Shown here: one piece after another, positions 34,027 through 43,831 of the stretch
How the letters are laid out: each line of letters starts with the position of its first letter
Numbering within the stretch: position 1 is the stretch's first letter
Source: Caldicellulosiruptor changbaiensis
Lineage (GTDB): Bacteria > Bacillota > Thermoanaerobacteria > Caldicellulosiruptorales > Caldicellulosiruptoraceae
DNA: 64,000 nt
NCBI RefSeq assembly: GCF_003999255.1
Contig: NZ_CP034791.1
Location: 2,644,501 to 2,708,500 of the forward strand
Direction: 5' to 3'
Made by a program: the position numbers and the translations under genes
The notes under the pieces: generated by a model
Told to the model about the DNA's origin: nothing
What the model saw: the letters and a program-made list of their open reading frames with translations, nothing else
Databases searched by the model: none

Positions 34027-34040
34027 TTTAAAAACATTAT
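34027..34040 (+). repeat. Target-site duplication, left copy
   Basis: TTTAAAAACATTAT directly abutting the IS left end; identical to 35156-35169. Confidence 0.9.
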
Positions 34041-34099
34041 GAGGTTGTTGAATAAAAGAAATAACCATATAGAGTAAACATAGTAACAAAAGAAAAAAG

Positions 34100-34154
34100 C
34101 CCCCTTGTGTTATAATTTTAATTTAAGAGAAAACCACAACAAAACACAAGGGGG
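34100..34154 (+). promoter_or_regulatory. Hairpin sequestering the transposase ribosome site
   Basis: CCCCCTTGTGTT (34100-34111) and AACACAAGGGGG (34143-34154) are perfectly complementary over 12 bp. The right arm contains the ribosome site (AAGGGGG) of the transposase gene. A TATAAT box (34111-34116) lies just after the left arm, so RNA started there (near 34123) would lack the left arm. Only read-through RNA from outside would fold and hide the ribosome site. Confidence 0.7.
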
Positions 34155-34160
34155 AAAAAG

Positions 34161-35105
34161 ATGACTAAGAATATTAAAGCACAAAATAAGAAATTTTTAA
34201 AGCTGCTTTTTGTAATAAAAAAGGTTACTGAAGTTTTATCGAGGAAGATAAAGCAAAATAGAAGGGGACGACCGAGGAAATTTAATCTGTTTCAGATAAT
34301 AGCTTGTTTGGTTTATAAAGTTAAAAAGGGGATAAAGAGTTTCAGAGAATTAGAATATCGAATAAATCAAGACACAGAGTTTAAGCAAGTAGTAGGTATA
34401 GAAGAAAGTCCGGACTATTCATATTTTGCAAAGTTGTCAAGAAAAATAGAAAAAGAATACATGCAAGATATAAAAGACATATTAATAGCTAAGATAGAAC
34501 CTGATATGAGTATAGCGATAGTAGACTCTACGCCGCTGAGAAGTGCCAAAAATGATTCAGAAGCAAAAATAGGTATACATATTACAATAGGATTTTTCAG
34601 GGGATACAAATTACATCTTTTGTGTACAGGTAAAGAAGAAGTAATACCACTTTTCTGGATTTTAACAGGGGCAAATGAACATGACTCAAGACAAGAAGAG
34701 CTTTTGTATAGGGCATGGGGCTTTGGCTGTGAGATTGTATTAGCAGATGCGGGATACGATTGTAGCAGATGGTTTAATATAGCAAATGAGCTTAAAGTTA
34801 AATTTGTTGCTGGGATAAACAAAAGAAACATGAAAAATAAAAACAATGTTAGCAATAGTTTTAGAAGCAAGAACATAAGATTTTTAGAAACTGAAGAGGG
34901 TAAAAAGCTATACAAGCAGAGAACAAAGATTGAAAGACTATTTAGCAAATTAAAAGGTGAATATAATCTTGAGAATGTGAGGCTCAAGGGATTTAGAAAT
35001 TATAAAAGGTATATTGATTGGATACTAATTACTTTTCTATTTGAGCAACTTCTTAGAAAGTTAGAAGGTAAGAAGTTTTCTTTCGCTTATGAATGGAATC
35101 AATAA
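34161..35105 (+). CDS. Transposase, DDE type (IS4/IS5 superfamily)
   Basis: 314 aa. The DDE triad is visible as AIVDSTPLRSA (first Asp, ~residue 118), VLADAGYD (second Asp, ~200) and KQRTKIERLFSKLKGEYNL (Glu, ~260) with the YREK-like signature. The N-terminal ~60 residues are basic (KIKQNRRGRPRKF), suited to DNA binding. The ATG follows AAGGGGG by six bases. The frame is intact and the ends match, so the element should be functional. Confidence 0.93.
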   Translation: MTKNIKAQNKKFLKLLFVIKKVTEVLSRKIKQNRRGRPRKFNLFQIIACLVYKVKKGIKSFRELEYRINQDTEFKQVVGIEESPDYSYFAKLSRKIEKEYMQDIKDILIAKIEPDMSIAIVDSTPLRSAKNDSEAKIGIHITIGFFRGYKLHLLCTGKEEVIPLFWILTGANEHDSRQEELLYRAWGFGCEIVLADAGYDCSRWFNIANELKVKFVAGINKRNMKNKNNVSNSFRSKNIRFLETEEGKKLYKQRTKIERLFSKLKGEYNLENVRLKGFRNYKRYIDWILITFLFEQLLRKLEGKKFSFAYEWNQ

Positions 35106-35155
35106 CTTTTGTTTATTTTATGTATTGTTGGTAATATTTTTTATTCAACAACCTA

Positions 35156-35169
35156 TTTAAAAACATTAT
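35156..35169 (+). repeat. Target-site duplication, right copy
   Basis: TTTAAAAACATTAT directly abutting the IS right end; identical to 34027-34040. Confidence 0.9.
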
Positions 35170-35181
35170 TTTAAATATATA

Positions 35182-36111
35182 TTAGCCAACCACAAAATCG
35201 TTACTGTTATCTTCCTGACTCTCAACATTACTTTCCTTATTGATGACATCATTTAGCATGTTGTATGGAAGATATTGTATTATTACAAAATAAGGAAATG
35301 CAATAAAATAAAGGATAGCCGCTGCTAAACTCAAAATAATAAATAAAAAGCTTTCATGAAAAGAACCTGTTTTATCCAGTATTCCCACTATATAAAGTGG
35401 TATCTGAAAAATCATTGATGCAATAATGCTGTATAAAGCAGTGGCTATCACAAAGCCCATCTTCCCCTTGGTAAGCTTTAAGCTCTCTCTTATACTCTCT
35501 AAAATTCCTAAGTTCTTATCTATCAGAGCTGAATTTGCAAACATTAACCTCAAAAGTAAGTAAATTGCTAATACAAAACCAGCAATTCCAATTGCAAACA
35601 CAACAAACCGTGCCAAAACATCTATTATATCTGGCGCTCTAGCTACACAAACAATTCCTACAATAAGTACCGGCGCTACTATTAACATCAAAAGCAACCC
35701 TAAGCCAAACATCTTTAAAGCCATCAAAATATTTTTTTCTTTCATCTTTTCAAAGTAGATACTAAAAGGTCTTTTAACTACCTCCTTATCTCTTGATATT
35801 TCAATAAAGGTTTTTATGAGTGGATATTGTATAAAAGTTACTACTAAAAAAATCCATACAAGTGAAAGAATTACCATTAAAATTATGAAGAAAATAAGTT
35901 TATTACTTAAAAAAGGAAATATATCTTCCTCCTTTAAGAGTGACACCGTAGAGACATCCACACCCATAAACATAGCCAGTAAAATGCCAAGTATTAGTAG
36001 AATGACAAATGATAAAAATACTATAAGAGCTGAAATAACTATAAGACCAAATATGTAGCCATAGTATCTTTTAGTGTAGAAAAATGAATCCTGTAAAAAA
36101 TCTCTAAACAC
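35182..36111 (-). CDS. Multi-span membrane protein of unknown function
   Basis: 309 aa with six to seven spans and a short acidic cytoplasmic tail (NKESNVESQEDNSNDF). The pattern LRLMFANSALIDKNLGILES then IRESLKLTKGKMGF resembles the repeated cytoplasmic loops of the DUF975/glycerophosphodiesterase-membrane-domain superfamily. The start is GTG (36111), with GGAGGAAGG upstream. It may be the last gene of the polysaccharide cluster (96 nt after the 1407-aa protein). Confidence 0.65.
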   Translation of the reverse strand: MFRDFLQDSFFYTKRYYGYIFGLIVISALIVFLSFVILLILGILLAMFMGVDVSTVSLLKEEDIFPFLSNKLIFFIILMVILSLVWIFLVVTFIQYPLIKTFIEISRDKEVVKRPFSIYFEKMKEKNILMALKMFGLGLLLMLIVAPVLIVGIVCVARAPDIIDVLARFVVFAIGIAGFVLAIYLLLRLMFANSALIDKNLGILESIRESLKLTKGKMGFVIATALYSIIASMIFQIPLYIVGILDKTGSFHESFLFIILSLAAAILYFIAFPYFVIIQYLPYNMLNDVINKESNVESQEDNSNDFVVG

Positions 36112-36207
36112 CTAAAAATTCCTTCCTCCTTTTTTTGCAGAATAATTTATATATTCAAAAATACCACATTTTCAAATTTAAAAACAAGTGGTATTCTGAA
36201 AGTGTAT

Positions 36208-39200
36208 TCATTTTTTTCTTCTTAATAGTGCCCACAAATTCATTGCAATATAAATAATCGATACTAATAAACCGAACATATAAGCTATTTGTATTTTCGG
36301 CCCAAATATATATTTGGTGCTATGAGTGTAAAAACCATTTAAGAAAATGTTTACTTGTTTTGGCTTTTCAGCATTGTTTTCCCATAGCGGATTATAGGCT
36401 TCATTTAGTATGTTTAATTTGCTACCTTTTTGTATATTACTTGGTAAAATCACTACTGAGGAGAACTTGTTCATTTTGCTTATATCCATTAATTTAATTT
36501 GTTTTAACTCAAACATACCATCTTCTTTACCATTACTGCGTACAAAAAAAACTATCTGGACAAAACCATCCCTTCTGGGTGAAAATATGCTTTGTCCTTT
36601 ATTGCTTGATATATCAATAAATTGGCTATCGTAAAGAACTTTATTCTTGTCCATAAATAAAATCTTAGCACTAACTTCTGCCATTCCTTTTGTTTCAATA
36701 TCAAAGTCTACATAGTACAATTCGTTCTTTTTTGACTTTATCTGTTTTGTTCCATATATCAGCCAGTATTTTACTTTATCAGAATATATGTCTGAATACT
36801 TGCTGCTAAATATTTTATTTCCTTTTTTTTGAGTTGTCACAGATTCTTGGAGAATGTTTGAAATCAATATATAAAGAGTATCATCCACTTTTAAATTAAC
36901 CTTAACCTCTTCAGGATGCAAAACATGAATATCCTCCGGTTCTGTTAAAGATTGTATTCCATTTTCAAATTTTATCTCTAAGGTGTATTGTCCTTTTTTC
37001 AAAAAACCAAGGTCAATATAGTATAATTGTGAACTCCATTTTGGATTTTTTTCTTTTTCAATACTTAAAAAATATGAATAAGGTTTGTTCGAAACATAAA
37101 ATCTTATGCCATCAAAATTATTATTAATCGATTTAAAAAATTTCAAATACCCAAATTTTACAACTTTATTATCCTTGTCTTTCAACGCTATTGCTACTTT
37201 ACTTGTAATGTTCCCTACAAAATACAGTTTATAACTGTCATTTCTTAGTATATCTATTTTCTTAGTATAAATCCCACTACCTATTACATCCACCAGGTTG
37301 TCAACAAAATTTGGATGAACATAGTAATTCTCTAAACCTTTAACTTTAAAACCTTCTCTTAATGTAAATTCATTGCTAAACAATACCATCGCTTGTTTAC
37401 TCTTCAAATCCATGCTCTGAATTTTTTTATATAACCAATCAGGTAAAGCACAAAGAAGGTTTAACAGTACAAATCCCTCTTCTGGTTTTATAACAATCGT
37501 GTCTTTAGTATATTTACCAACATATAACCATTTAAACTGGTTCTCATCACCTTTTAAACTTATTTTGGTATCATTGATTTTGACCTTTCCACCATTCTCA
37601 TTTACCAGAGCTCTAACGTAAAGGTGGTACTTTCCTTTAATATATGAAGGAACTTTTATTCTCAGCTCATTAGATGAGATGCTTGAAAAAAATCTCAATT
37701 CAAAGTCATGAATCCAAAAGTACACCGGTGTTTTTTGGTCTTCAAGTAACCAAAGCTCTACTCTCATATACTTTGTTGCAGGGGGGACAACAGCATTGGT
37801 ATTTATAAGTGCTTTATTGAACTCAGCTACTTCTCCGGGAACACTCCCATAAACCACCCCCAATTCATTCATGTTTTCATTGAAGAATTTAAGCTTGAAA
37901 TGAACTTTTCCAGCATTTACACCTGAAACCACTGCCCGAAGACTTATAAATCCAGGTTTTATTGACATAAGTTTTGACCTTGCAATTTTCCAAAAAACAT
38001 TGCCAATAAACTTTTTTGGTGCAACCTCGGCTGCTAAGATGCTATTACCCATTACATCTTTTGTAATTTCAAGTTTAAAATTTGTTTCCTCTTTGTCAAT
38101 TTCAAAAAAATCTGTTTTTATAATATCGTTGGAGTTAAGTATAATCTCACCAACATTCTTATTTAATTTATATGGAGGAAGTCCCACTGTATAGGGTGTA
38201 TATGTGAATATAAACCCTTTACTATAATCATAATCCCATGGTAAACGATTTAAATTGTTCACCTTGTGAATCCAGAACCAGTCTGACTCTTTGCACATTG
38301 ACTTTGCCCAACCTATATATGGATTCCCTGTGTTTATTTTATCAAACAGTGATATTATGTATTTCTCAGGCACAATCTGTTGAAAAATATCAAACTTATT
38401 ATCACCTACCACTAAATTTACCTTGTTAAGATCAAACTTCTCCCTTTTACCCTGAGACCAGATCATATTATATCCTTTTGACCCCAATATATTTTCAAAG
38501 TCAAAGAGCTGAACAAAATGGTTCAATCCTTTGGTATTGTAAATGTCCACCTTAGCGTTATCAGAATTCTTCTTTACATCGTAAAGATAAATAAATCCTA
38601 ACTTCTTTCTTAACTTAACTTCTTTTTGCTTTTCCAGAATAAAAAGATTAAACTTTTGCCTTTCTTCTTGATTTTGGACATCTCTGTGATAAGCCACTTG
38701 ATTGAAACCTGTAAGCTCTAATAATCTGCCTATCTTGTCAGTACCACCTTTATCCAGTATATTCTGTAAATATGAATAAAAATATGAAATTGTCCCCACG
38801 TTATTTTCATGTTGAAATATTGTATTTTTAGAAGATGCATATACATGAAAATCTCCAACCGCTTTCATTGAACCAGGCATTTCCTTGTTTACATTCCAAC
38901 TATAAGCTGAAATTCCATTTGAGAGTACCATATTGTCCATAGTGGGTATCCATAATATTTTGCCATCTTTTGTGTAATATTTACTTATTTCTTTATATTC
39001 CTTAGGAATCGGCACACCTTTGTAATAATTATCGATGTAAAAAATTTTAACTGGTCTTTGATAGAAATAGAAGCAAACCAGCATAACAATAACAAAAGCT
39101 ACTGCAAATTTTCTGCCAAAACCTGCATTCAGCAAGAAAAACACTATTCTGTCTATTCCAAAACCCAAAATTATAGCCAAAAAACAAGCCAGTACACCTA

Positions 39201-40431
39201 CCAGTTTGTTAGGGTCTCTAAAGAGATGACCTATTACCGGAACATCTGTTACTACCTTAACATATACATCAGCAAAGGGGTCAACGTTTGTTCCTAAGGA
39301 AAGTAAGATTACTAAACTTGTTACTATAGTGAAAAGTCTTACATAAAAATGCCATCCAAAGCGATAAAATATTATGTACGCAATTATAAGTAGGAAGACT
39401 CCCCCCGCAAACCAAAACATTTTGTCTAAGAATATTTCTAAGTTAAAAAATGGAAGCCAGTAGGAAATTAAATAGAGAACATTTTGTACTGAACTATTTC
39501 GTGAAAATAATTGAAGTGTATCAACTACATTTACATTTTGAGGTTCAATATTGACAAATAACAGCGCTATTGAATATGTCAAAAACCAATAAAGATTCCC
39601 AACTATCATCAAAATAATCATTATAAAGTATTTTCTTAGGTAAAACAAAAGCACAGCCTTAGAATAGCCATTTAATTTCCATATCCTTAGTATAATGCCC
39701 ATAAATAGTATGGTAAGAAAAATAATATAAAAGAAAAAATAGTGGATAGCCGCAGAACCAATCATGGAGTACAAGACTATTTTGAAAAAGTCATTAAGAG
39801 CTATTTTTTCATTTATAGTAATGTGCTTTCTCTGAATTCTTCTTCTTTGTTGATATTCTTCAACTTCCTTCTGAAAGTTAAAAATTTTTATTTCAAACAA
39901 TTTCAAAAATTCCATTATTATAAGCGGGAATACACTGTACCCACTCAATAAAAATATATGCTGAATTCTGAATATAACCCAAGGATTTAATGCATAATAC
40001 ACAGCCGGTATAATTAATCCAAAATAATGCACATAATCAGGAAAACCTTTGAGAGTTTTTATCAATAGATATTCACATAATAAAAACATACCTACTCCAG
40101 ACATTAGTAAACAAAACAAAATTATCAACTTGAGCATTGCTTGATTGTAAAAAAACGATAGTAGAAAATTTAATACATAAAAAGGAATTATAAAAAATAA
40201 ACGAGATAAATTGAAGAAGTTGGCTGAAGAAAAGTGCGGATTGAAAATCCCCCATATTCTCTCAATGTACCTCTTATCGTTAATCCCACTAAAGTCAAGA
40301 TCACTGAAGATAATAAAGCCATTATTAAACCAAATATTCTTCGTATCTATCAGGATTATTGCTATCACAAGAATCAATGAAATAGCCTTTACCAATTTCC
40401 TCTGCTTTTCAAATACCTCTTCTTGTTTCAT
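36208..40431 (-). CDS. Very large GT-C-like membrane glycosyltransferase (AftD-like layout)
   Basis: 1407 aa. Residues ~15-460 hold about 12 spans, starting IILIDTKNIWFNNGFIIFSD. The first outer loop SDLDFSGINDKRYIERIWGI has the acidic residues expected of a GT-C enzyme, and FRDPNKLVGVLACFLAIILG (~410) recalls DUF3367/arabinofuranosyltransferase-like proteins. The remaining ~900 residues are extracellular and beta-rich, with at least two carbohydrate-binding-like modules (for example KSMKPGFISLRAVVSG-type and YHLYVRALVNENGGKVKIND). A last span near the C-terminus ends in RRKK. Size and layout match mycobacterial AftD, but the sequence link is only suggestive. GAGGG precedes the ATG. Confidence 0.65.
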   Translation of the reverse strand: MKQEEVFEKQRKLVKAISLILVIAIILIDTKNIWFNNGFIIFSDLDFSGINDKRYIERIWGIFNPHFSSANFFNLSRLFFIIPFYVLNFLLSFFYNQAMLKLIILFCLLMSGVGMFLLCEYLLIKTLKGFPDYVHYFGLIIPAVYYALNPWVIFRIQHIFLLSGYSVFPLIIMEFLKLFEIKIFNFQKEVEEYQQRRRIQRKHITINEKIALNDFFKIVLYSMIGSAAIHYFFFYIIFLTILFMGIILRIWKLNGYSKAVLLFYLRKYFIMIILMIVGNLYWFLTYSIALLFVNIEPQNVNVVDTLQLFSRNSSVQNVLYLISYWLPFFNLEIFLDKMFWFAGGVFLLIIAYIIFYRFGWHFYVRLFTIVTSLVILLSLGTNVDPFADVYVKVVTDVPVIGHLFRDPNKLVGVLACFLAIILGFGIDRIVFFLLNAGFGRKFAVAFVIVMLVCFYFYQRPVKIFYIDNYYKGVPIPKEYKEISKYYTKDGKILWIPTMDNMVLSNGISAYSWNVNKEMPGSMKAVGDFHVYASSKNTIFQHENNVGTISYFYSYLQNILDKGGTDKIGRLLELTGFNQVAYHRDVQNQEERQKFNLFILEKQKEVKLRKKLGFIYLYDVKKNSDNAKVDIYNTKGLNHFVQLFDFENILGSKGYNMIWSQGKREKFDLNKVNLVVGDNKFDIFQQIVPEKYIISLFDKINTGNPYIGWAKSMCKESDWFWIHKVNNLNRLPWDYDYSKGFIFTYTPYTVGLPPYKLNKNVGEIILNSNDIIKTDFFEIDKEETNFKLEITKDVMGNSILAAEVAPKKFIGNVFWKIARSKLMSIKPGFISLRAVVSGVNAGKVHFKLKFFNENMNELGVVYGSVPGEVAEFNKALINTNAVVPPATKYMRVELWLLEDQKTPVYFWIHDFELRFFSSISSNELRIKVPSYIKGKYHLYVRALVNENGGKVKINDTKISLKGDENQFKWLYVGKYTKDTIVIKPEEGFVLLNLLCALPDWLYKKIQSMDLKSKQAMVLFSNEFTLREGFKVKGLENYYVHPNFVDNLVDVIGSGIYTKKIDILRNDSYKLYFVGNITSKVAIALKDKDNKVVKFGYLKFFKSINNNFDGIRFYVSNKPYSYFLSIEKEKNPKWSSQLYYIDLGFLKKGQYTLEIKFENGIQSLTEPEDIHVLHPEEVKVNLKVDDTLYILISNILQESVTTQKKGNKIFSSKYSDIYSDKVKYWLIYGTKQIKSKKNELYYVDFDIETKGMAEVSAKILFMDKNKVLYDSQFIDISSNKGQSIFSPRRDGFVQIVFFVRSNGKEDGMFELKQIKLMDISKMNKFSSVVILPSNIQKGSKLNILNEAYNPLWENNAEKPKQVNIFLNGFYTHSTKYIFGPKIQIAYMFGLLVSIIYIAMNLWALLRRKK

Positions 40432-40473
40432 TTTATCTTATCCCTCGTTCATTTGCTTCTAAAAAAGCTAAGC

Positions 40474-40710
40474 TTATTTTTTTCGAGGATGTGATTTTTT
40501 AGGTGCATAAGGCTGAACACTATTTGAATCTTTTCCATAGTTATAGTCCATGTTTTCGATAACAATAGATTTAAACCAACTGCTTGATTTTACAACTGTA
40601 TGCCATCCTAATAAAATAAAACTCCCAATTATTATAGCAACTAAAAGTGTTTTTATCAAAAATTTTTTACGCTTTACTTTGTATAAAATGTTTCTCCCCC
40701 TTCTTCTCAT
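40474..40710 (-). CDS. Small single-span membrane protein
   Basis: 78 aa: a very basic N-terminus (MRRRGRNILYKVKRKKFLIK), one span (TLLVAIIIGSFILLGWHTVV), then a basic tail ending HPRKK. Its ATG overlaps the stop of the GT2 gene (ATGA), so translation is coupled. I do not recognise a family. It may be an accessory subunit of a polysaccharide enzyme. Confidence 0.7.
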   Translation of the reverse strand: MRRRGRNILYKVKRKKFLIKTLLVAIIIGSFILLGWHTVVKSSSWFKSIVIENMDYNYGKDSNSVQPYAPKKSHPRKK

Positions 40711-41561
40711 CTTTTCATCATTCCTTTTTTTTTATTTAAATTTCTTGATATACTCGTCCACATAAAATTCAATGTCAATACAAGGTACATAAACACAACT
40801 CCAATTGCTAAAATTGGATGTCTTATGTATTTCTTTAAATTTTCTTTATGGTAAAGATGGGGACGAAAGAAATAATACCTTTTTATTATATCCCATTTTG
40901 AACATTTATCTGAATCAAGCATATAACAGAAGTAGGTATTCTTTTTTCTCAATAAGTCTTTGAAGGTTACCTTCTTTTCGTCATGAAGAATAAAAATCTC
41001 CTGGGTTTTTATAATTTTTAAACCTTTTCTAATACCCATTATTGTTGGCTGAATTTCTTCAAATGCTTCCAAACCCTCAACAAACCCCGGAAAAGAAAGC
41101 ACTTTCCATAACCTGGCTGCCTCAATATTCCCACTTTCTCTACAATAATTTACTCTATATAAGTTTCTCTCAAAGACCTTAACTTTTGTCCAAAAATTAT
41201 TATAACTGCTAAAAGCCACTTCAGGAATAATAAAGGCATCACAATCATAATTTTCAACCACTGTTTTCAACTTTTTGAGAAAACCAGGAGGAAGGACCAT
41301 ATCACTATCTAAAAATAGGAAATGTGTACAATTTTCAGCTAAAATTTTTTTTAGTCCTTCAATCCTCGCATAACTTCTTCCACTGTGTCTAATTCTCAGA
41401 ATGTCAAAATGAGGATATGTAAGAGGTGAATCTGAACCATCATCAACGCATACAACATAAATTGGAAAATCTATTTCATCAAGTTGGTTATAGATAGAAT
41501 CTAAGCATCTTAAAATAATATCTCCATCATTATATGTCGTTATTAAAATTCCCAGCTTCAT
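40707..41561 (-). CDS. Family 2 glycosyltransferase
   Basis: 284-aa GT-A enzyme: LGILITTYNDGDIILRCLDS, YVVCVDDGSDSP, FLFLDSDMVLPPGFLKKL (DxD-like metal site). The C-terminal span (~250-272) anchors it to the membrane. It lies 15 nt after the GT4 gene and is coupled to the small membrane protein gene. It likely adds a sugar to the cluster's polysaccharide. Confidence 0.9.
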   Translation of the reverse strand: MKLGILITTYNDGDIILRCLDSIYNQLDEIDFPIYVVCVDDGSDSPLTYPHFDILRIRHSGRSYARIEGLKKILAENCTHFLFLDSDMVLPPGFLKKLKTVVENYDCDAFIIPEVAFSSYNNFWTKVKVFERNLYRVNYCRESGNIEAARLWKVLSFPGFVEGLEAFEEIQPTIMGIRKGLKIIKTQEIFILHDEKKVTFKDLLRKKNTYFCYMLDSDKCSKWDIIKRYYFFRPHLYHKENLKKYIRHPILAIGVVFMYLVLTLNFMWTSISRNLNKKKGMMKR

Positions 41562-41576
41562 AATTGCTCCAACCCT

Positions 41577-42656
41577 TTATGTATTTTCTATTATGGTTTG
41601 TATAACCCGCAGGAACTCCTCACACTGTTTATTATAGTTTAGCTGTGTAGCAAATTCAAATGCACAAATTCTCATCCTTTCATATTCCTCCCTATCAATA
41701 CTTAGAAACTTTTCTAATAAATAACACTTTCCTATTCCCTTTGTTACAAAACCAGCCTTCCCATAATTTGTTGCATCAAGACAACCAGAAACAGGATATA
41801 CCAAAGAAGGTGTCCCTAAGTTAGCTGCTTCGCTTATTACAAGCCCCCAACCTTCTCTAATAGATGGAAAAATGTGCATATAGGCTTTCTCTACTATTTC
41901 TTGTTTTTTCTCTTCAGAAATATATCCAGTGAAAATTACATCTGCTTTAATTCTCTTTGCATAATTTCTTAATTTTCTTTTATATCTCTCTTGTCCTTCT
42001 CCTATAATAAATATTTTTCTATTAAGTTTCTTTGCTAAATAAATTGCATCCTCAAATCTTTTATATGGAACTAATCTTCCTACACTAACAAGATAGTCTT
42101 CTTTCTCTGTATTCGGAAGTGAAGTATACTTGTGCTTTATTGAATTTTTTACAATCCATATAAATTCTTCTTTGAACCCAAACCTCTGCAGGTCCTCCTT
42201 AGTTGACTGGCTAACTGTTACCGCCATTCCAGATGATAGACGCCACAGGAGTTTTTCGAGTAATTTAAGTACTTTACCAATGTACTTCGGAAAATAATAT
42301 TCCCAAATTTCAAGTGCAAGCTGGTGAACAATTAGTAACCTCTTGTTTTTTGTAACATATAAAAAAGTGAAAAACTGATGTGTGTTTGTATGGTCAATAA
42401 CTAAATCAATATTTTCCCTATTTTTTTTATAATAAAACATTGCTTTGAATATCAGGCTGATTAAATTAGTTTTGAACCGAATAAATGTTATATTATCATA
42501 TATCTCATAATCTTTCTGACTACCATCATTTTGACACAAACACGTTATTTTGTAATGTTCACTCAAACCTTTCAGCACATTAAACAAGTATCTTTCCGCA
42601 CCACCAGCTTTTTTATGGAAAATATCCCTTTGAGTTAACACTAAAATATTCTTCAT
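41577..42656 (-). CDS. Family 4 glycosyltransferase (GT-B)
   Basis: 359 aa from the ATG at 42656 (GAGGGG five bases upstream; a TTG at 42671 lies before the site). The N-terminal domain opens KNILVLTQRDIFHKKAGGAE. The nucleotide-sugar domain has YLVSVGRLVPYKRFEDAI, KIFIIGEGQERYKRKL and the retaining-GT4 Ex7E motif SIREGWGLVISEAANLGTPS. It is probably cytoplasmic or membrane-associated and acts in polysaccharide assembly. Confidence 0.93.
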   Translation of the reverse strand: MKNILVLTQRDIFHKKAGGAERYLFNVLKGLSEHYKITCLCQNDGSQKDYEIYDNITFIRFKTNLISLIFKAMFYYKKNRENIDLVIDHTNTHQFFTFLYVTKNKRLLIVHQLALEIWEYYFPKYIGKVLKLLEKLLWRLSSGMAVTVSQSTKEDLQRFGFKEEFIWIVKNSIKHKYTSLPNTEKEDYLVSVGRLVPYKRFEDAIYLAKKLNRKIFIIGEGQERYKRKLRNYAKRIKADVIFTGYISEEKKQEIVEKAYMHIFPSIREGWGLVISEAANLGTPSLVYPVSGCLDATNYGKAGFVTKGIGKCYLLEKFLSIDREEYERMRICAFEFATQLNYNKQCEEFLRVIQTIIENT

Positions 42657-42674
42657 TGCTTCCCCTCGCAATAT

Positions 42675-43811
42675 TTAACTTGTTGTCTTATACTTTCCTT
42701 TGCAATTGTTATAGGTTGAATATAAAAAAGTCGCAAACATGTGAAAAATTATTAAAGATATTAAAATCAAAATTAATACCTCAAATTTCAATTCTCTCAA
42801 TAGTGAGACTTTATTTTTTAAGCCTCCTATCAACATAAATAAACACAATGGTTCAATTACTAACTGCTTCTTTTTTATGTAATTTGAGTAATTTATAAAC
42901 AATATTGTAGTCATTAAAAGGTAAAATAAAACTGGCGATACACTTAAATTAAATGAATGTGGAATTTTGAAAAGATAGTAATTTATGTACTTCCCCAGTA
43001 AAATATAACCAATGAAAATTCCAGCCCATGCCACGGTTAGATAAATCCAATAGGGATATGTTTTTTTATTAATCAAAACAAGATTTCCAATCGACACTGT
43101 AACAACATAAGCAACCATACCCCACGGCCTTGTCAAAACAAGAGAGTTATAAAAGTTCATTCCCTTTAATGCTAATAGATCAATATTCTGAATTATAAAA
43201 ATTATCATTACAAAAAGTAAATAATAAGCTCTTTTTCTAATTTCATCAATGTTTTTGTTTGCAAAGCTATTCTTATTTTCTCTTTTCAAAATCCATTTTA
43301 TCAAAGATGAATACGCTGCCAACACCAGCAAATACCCACCGACATTTGAAACAATCCATCTCGTCAAAAGACCATTTAAAGGAAACAATATTAATATCCC
43401 AAATCTACTTGTGTGCAATAGAAAATTAATTAAAGCCCCTTTTATGTAATTTTTCTCTCTCAACAAAGTTCCTCTGAGAAAAACTACAAAGCTGTCCATT
43501 AATAAAAGCACACTTATTGCCCATCCATAAGATGGATATAAGACATACAATATAATTCCTAAAATTAATGAAATTACACTTATTACTTTTACAGTTGTGT
43601 AAAAGCTGATATTGTATTCTATTTTGAGAAACATAACAATGTTAGAAACATAAAAAAATGTACTTAAAAGTGAATTAGCAAATACAACCTCTTTTAAACT
43701 TTCTAATTCAGTAACTCCCAATCTGTAAAGGTATGTAATATACAAAAATGGGACGGCAGCAATAAATAAGTCAAGAATAATATATACAATTTCTTTTTTT
43801 CGTTCGCTCAC
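42675..43811 (-). CDS. Multi-span membrane protein, possible polysaccharide flippase
   Basis: 378 aa with about eleven spans. The best start is GTG (43811), five bases after AGGTGGGG; the longer frame to 43835 overlaps the upstream gene. Position among glycosyltransferases and the even spacing of spans suggest a Wzx/MOP-like flippase, but no clear motif supports it and the protein is shorter than the usual 420-480 aa. A sensor or polymerase is an alternative. Confidence 0.55.
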   Translation of the reverse strand: MSERKKEIVYIILDLFIAAVPFLYITYLYRLGVTELESLKEVVFANSLLSTFFYVSNIVMFLKIEYNISFYTTVKVISVISLILGIILYVLYPSYGWAISVLLLMDSFVVFLRGTLLREKNYIKGALINFLLHTSRFGILILFPLNGLLTRWIVSNVGGYLLVLAAYSSLIKWILKRENKNSFANKNIDEIRKRAYYLLFVMIIFIIQNIDLLALKGMNFYNSLVLTRPWGMVAYVVTVSIGNLVLINKKTYPYWIYLTVAWAGIFIGYILLGKYINYYLFKIPHSFNLSVSPVLFYLLMTTILFINYSNYIKKKQLVIEPLCLFMLIGGLKNKVSLLRELKFEVLILILISLIIFHMFATFLYSTYNNCKGKYKTTS

Positions 43812-43831
43812 CTTATCCCCACCTATAAAGT

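Larger units (their letters stand above)
34041..35155 (+). mobile_element. Intact insertion sequence with DDE transposase
   Basis: 1115 bp. The terminal inverted repeats AGGTTGTTGAATAAAA (34042-34057) and TTTTATTCAACAACCT (35139-35154) match over all 16 bases. The flanks carry a perfect 14-bp direct repeat TTTAAAAACATTAT (34027-34040 and 35156-35169), the signature of one insertion event. It lies in the gap between the DUF4234 pseudogene and a membrane-protein gene and breaks no gene. Confidence 0.92.
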
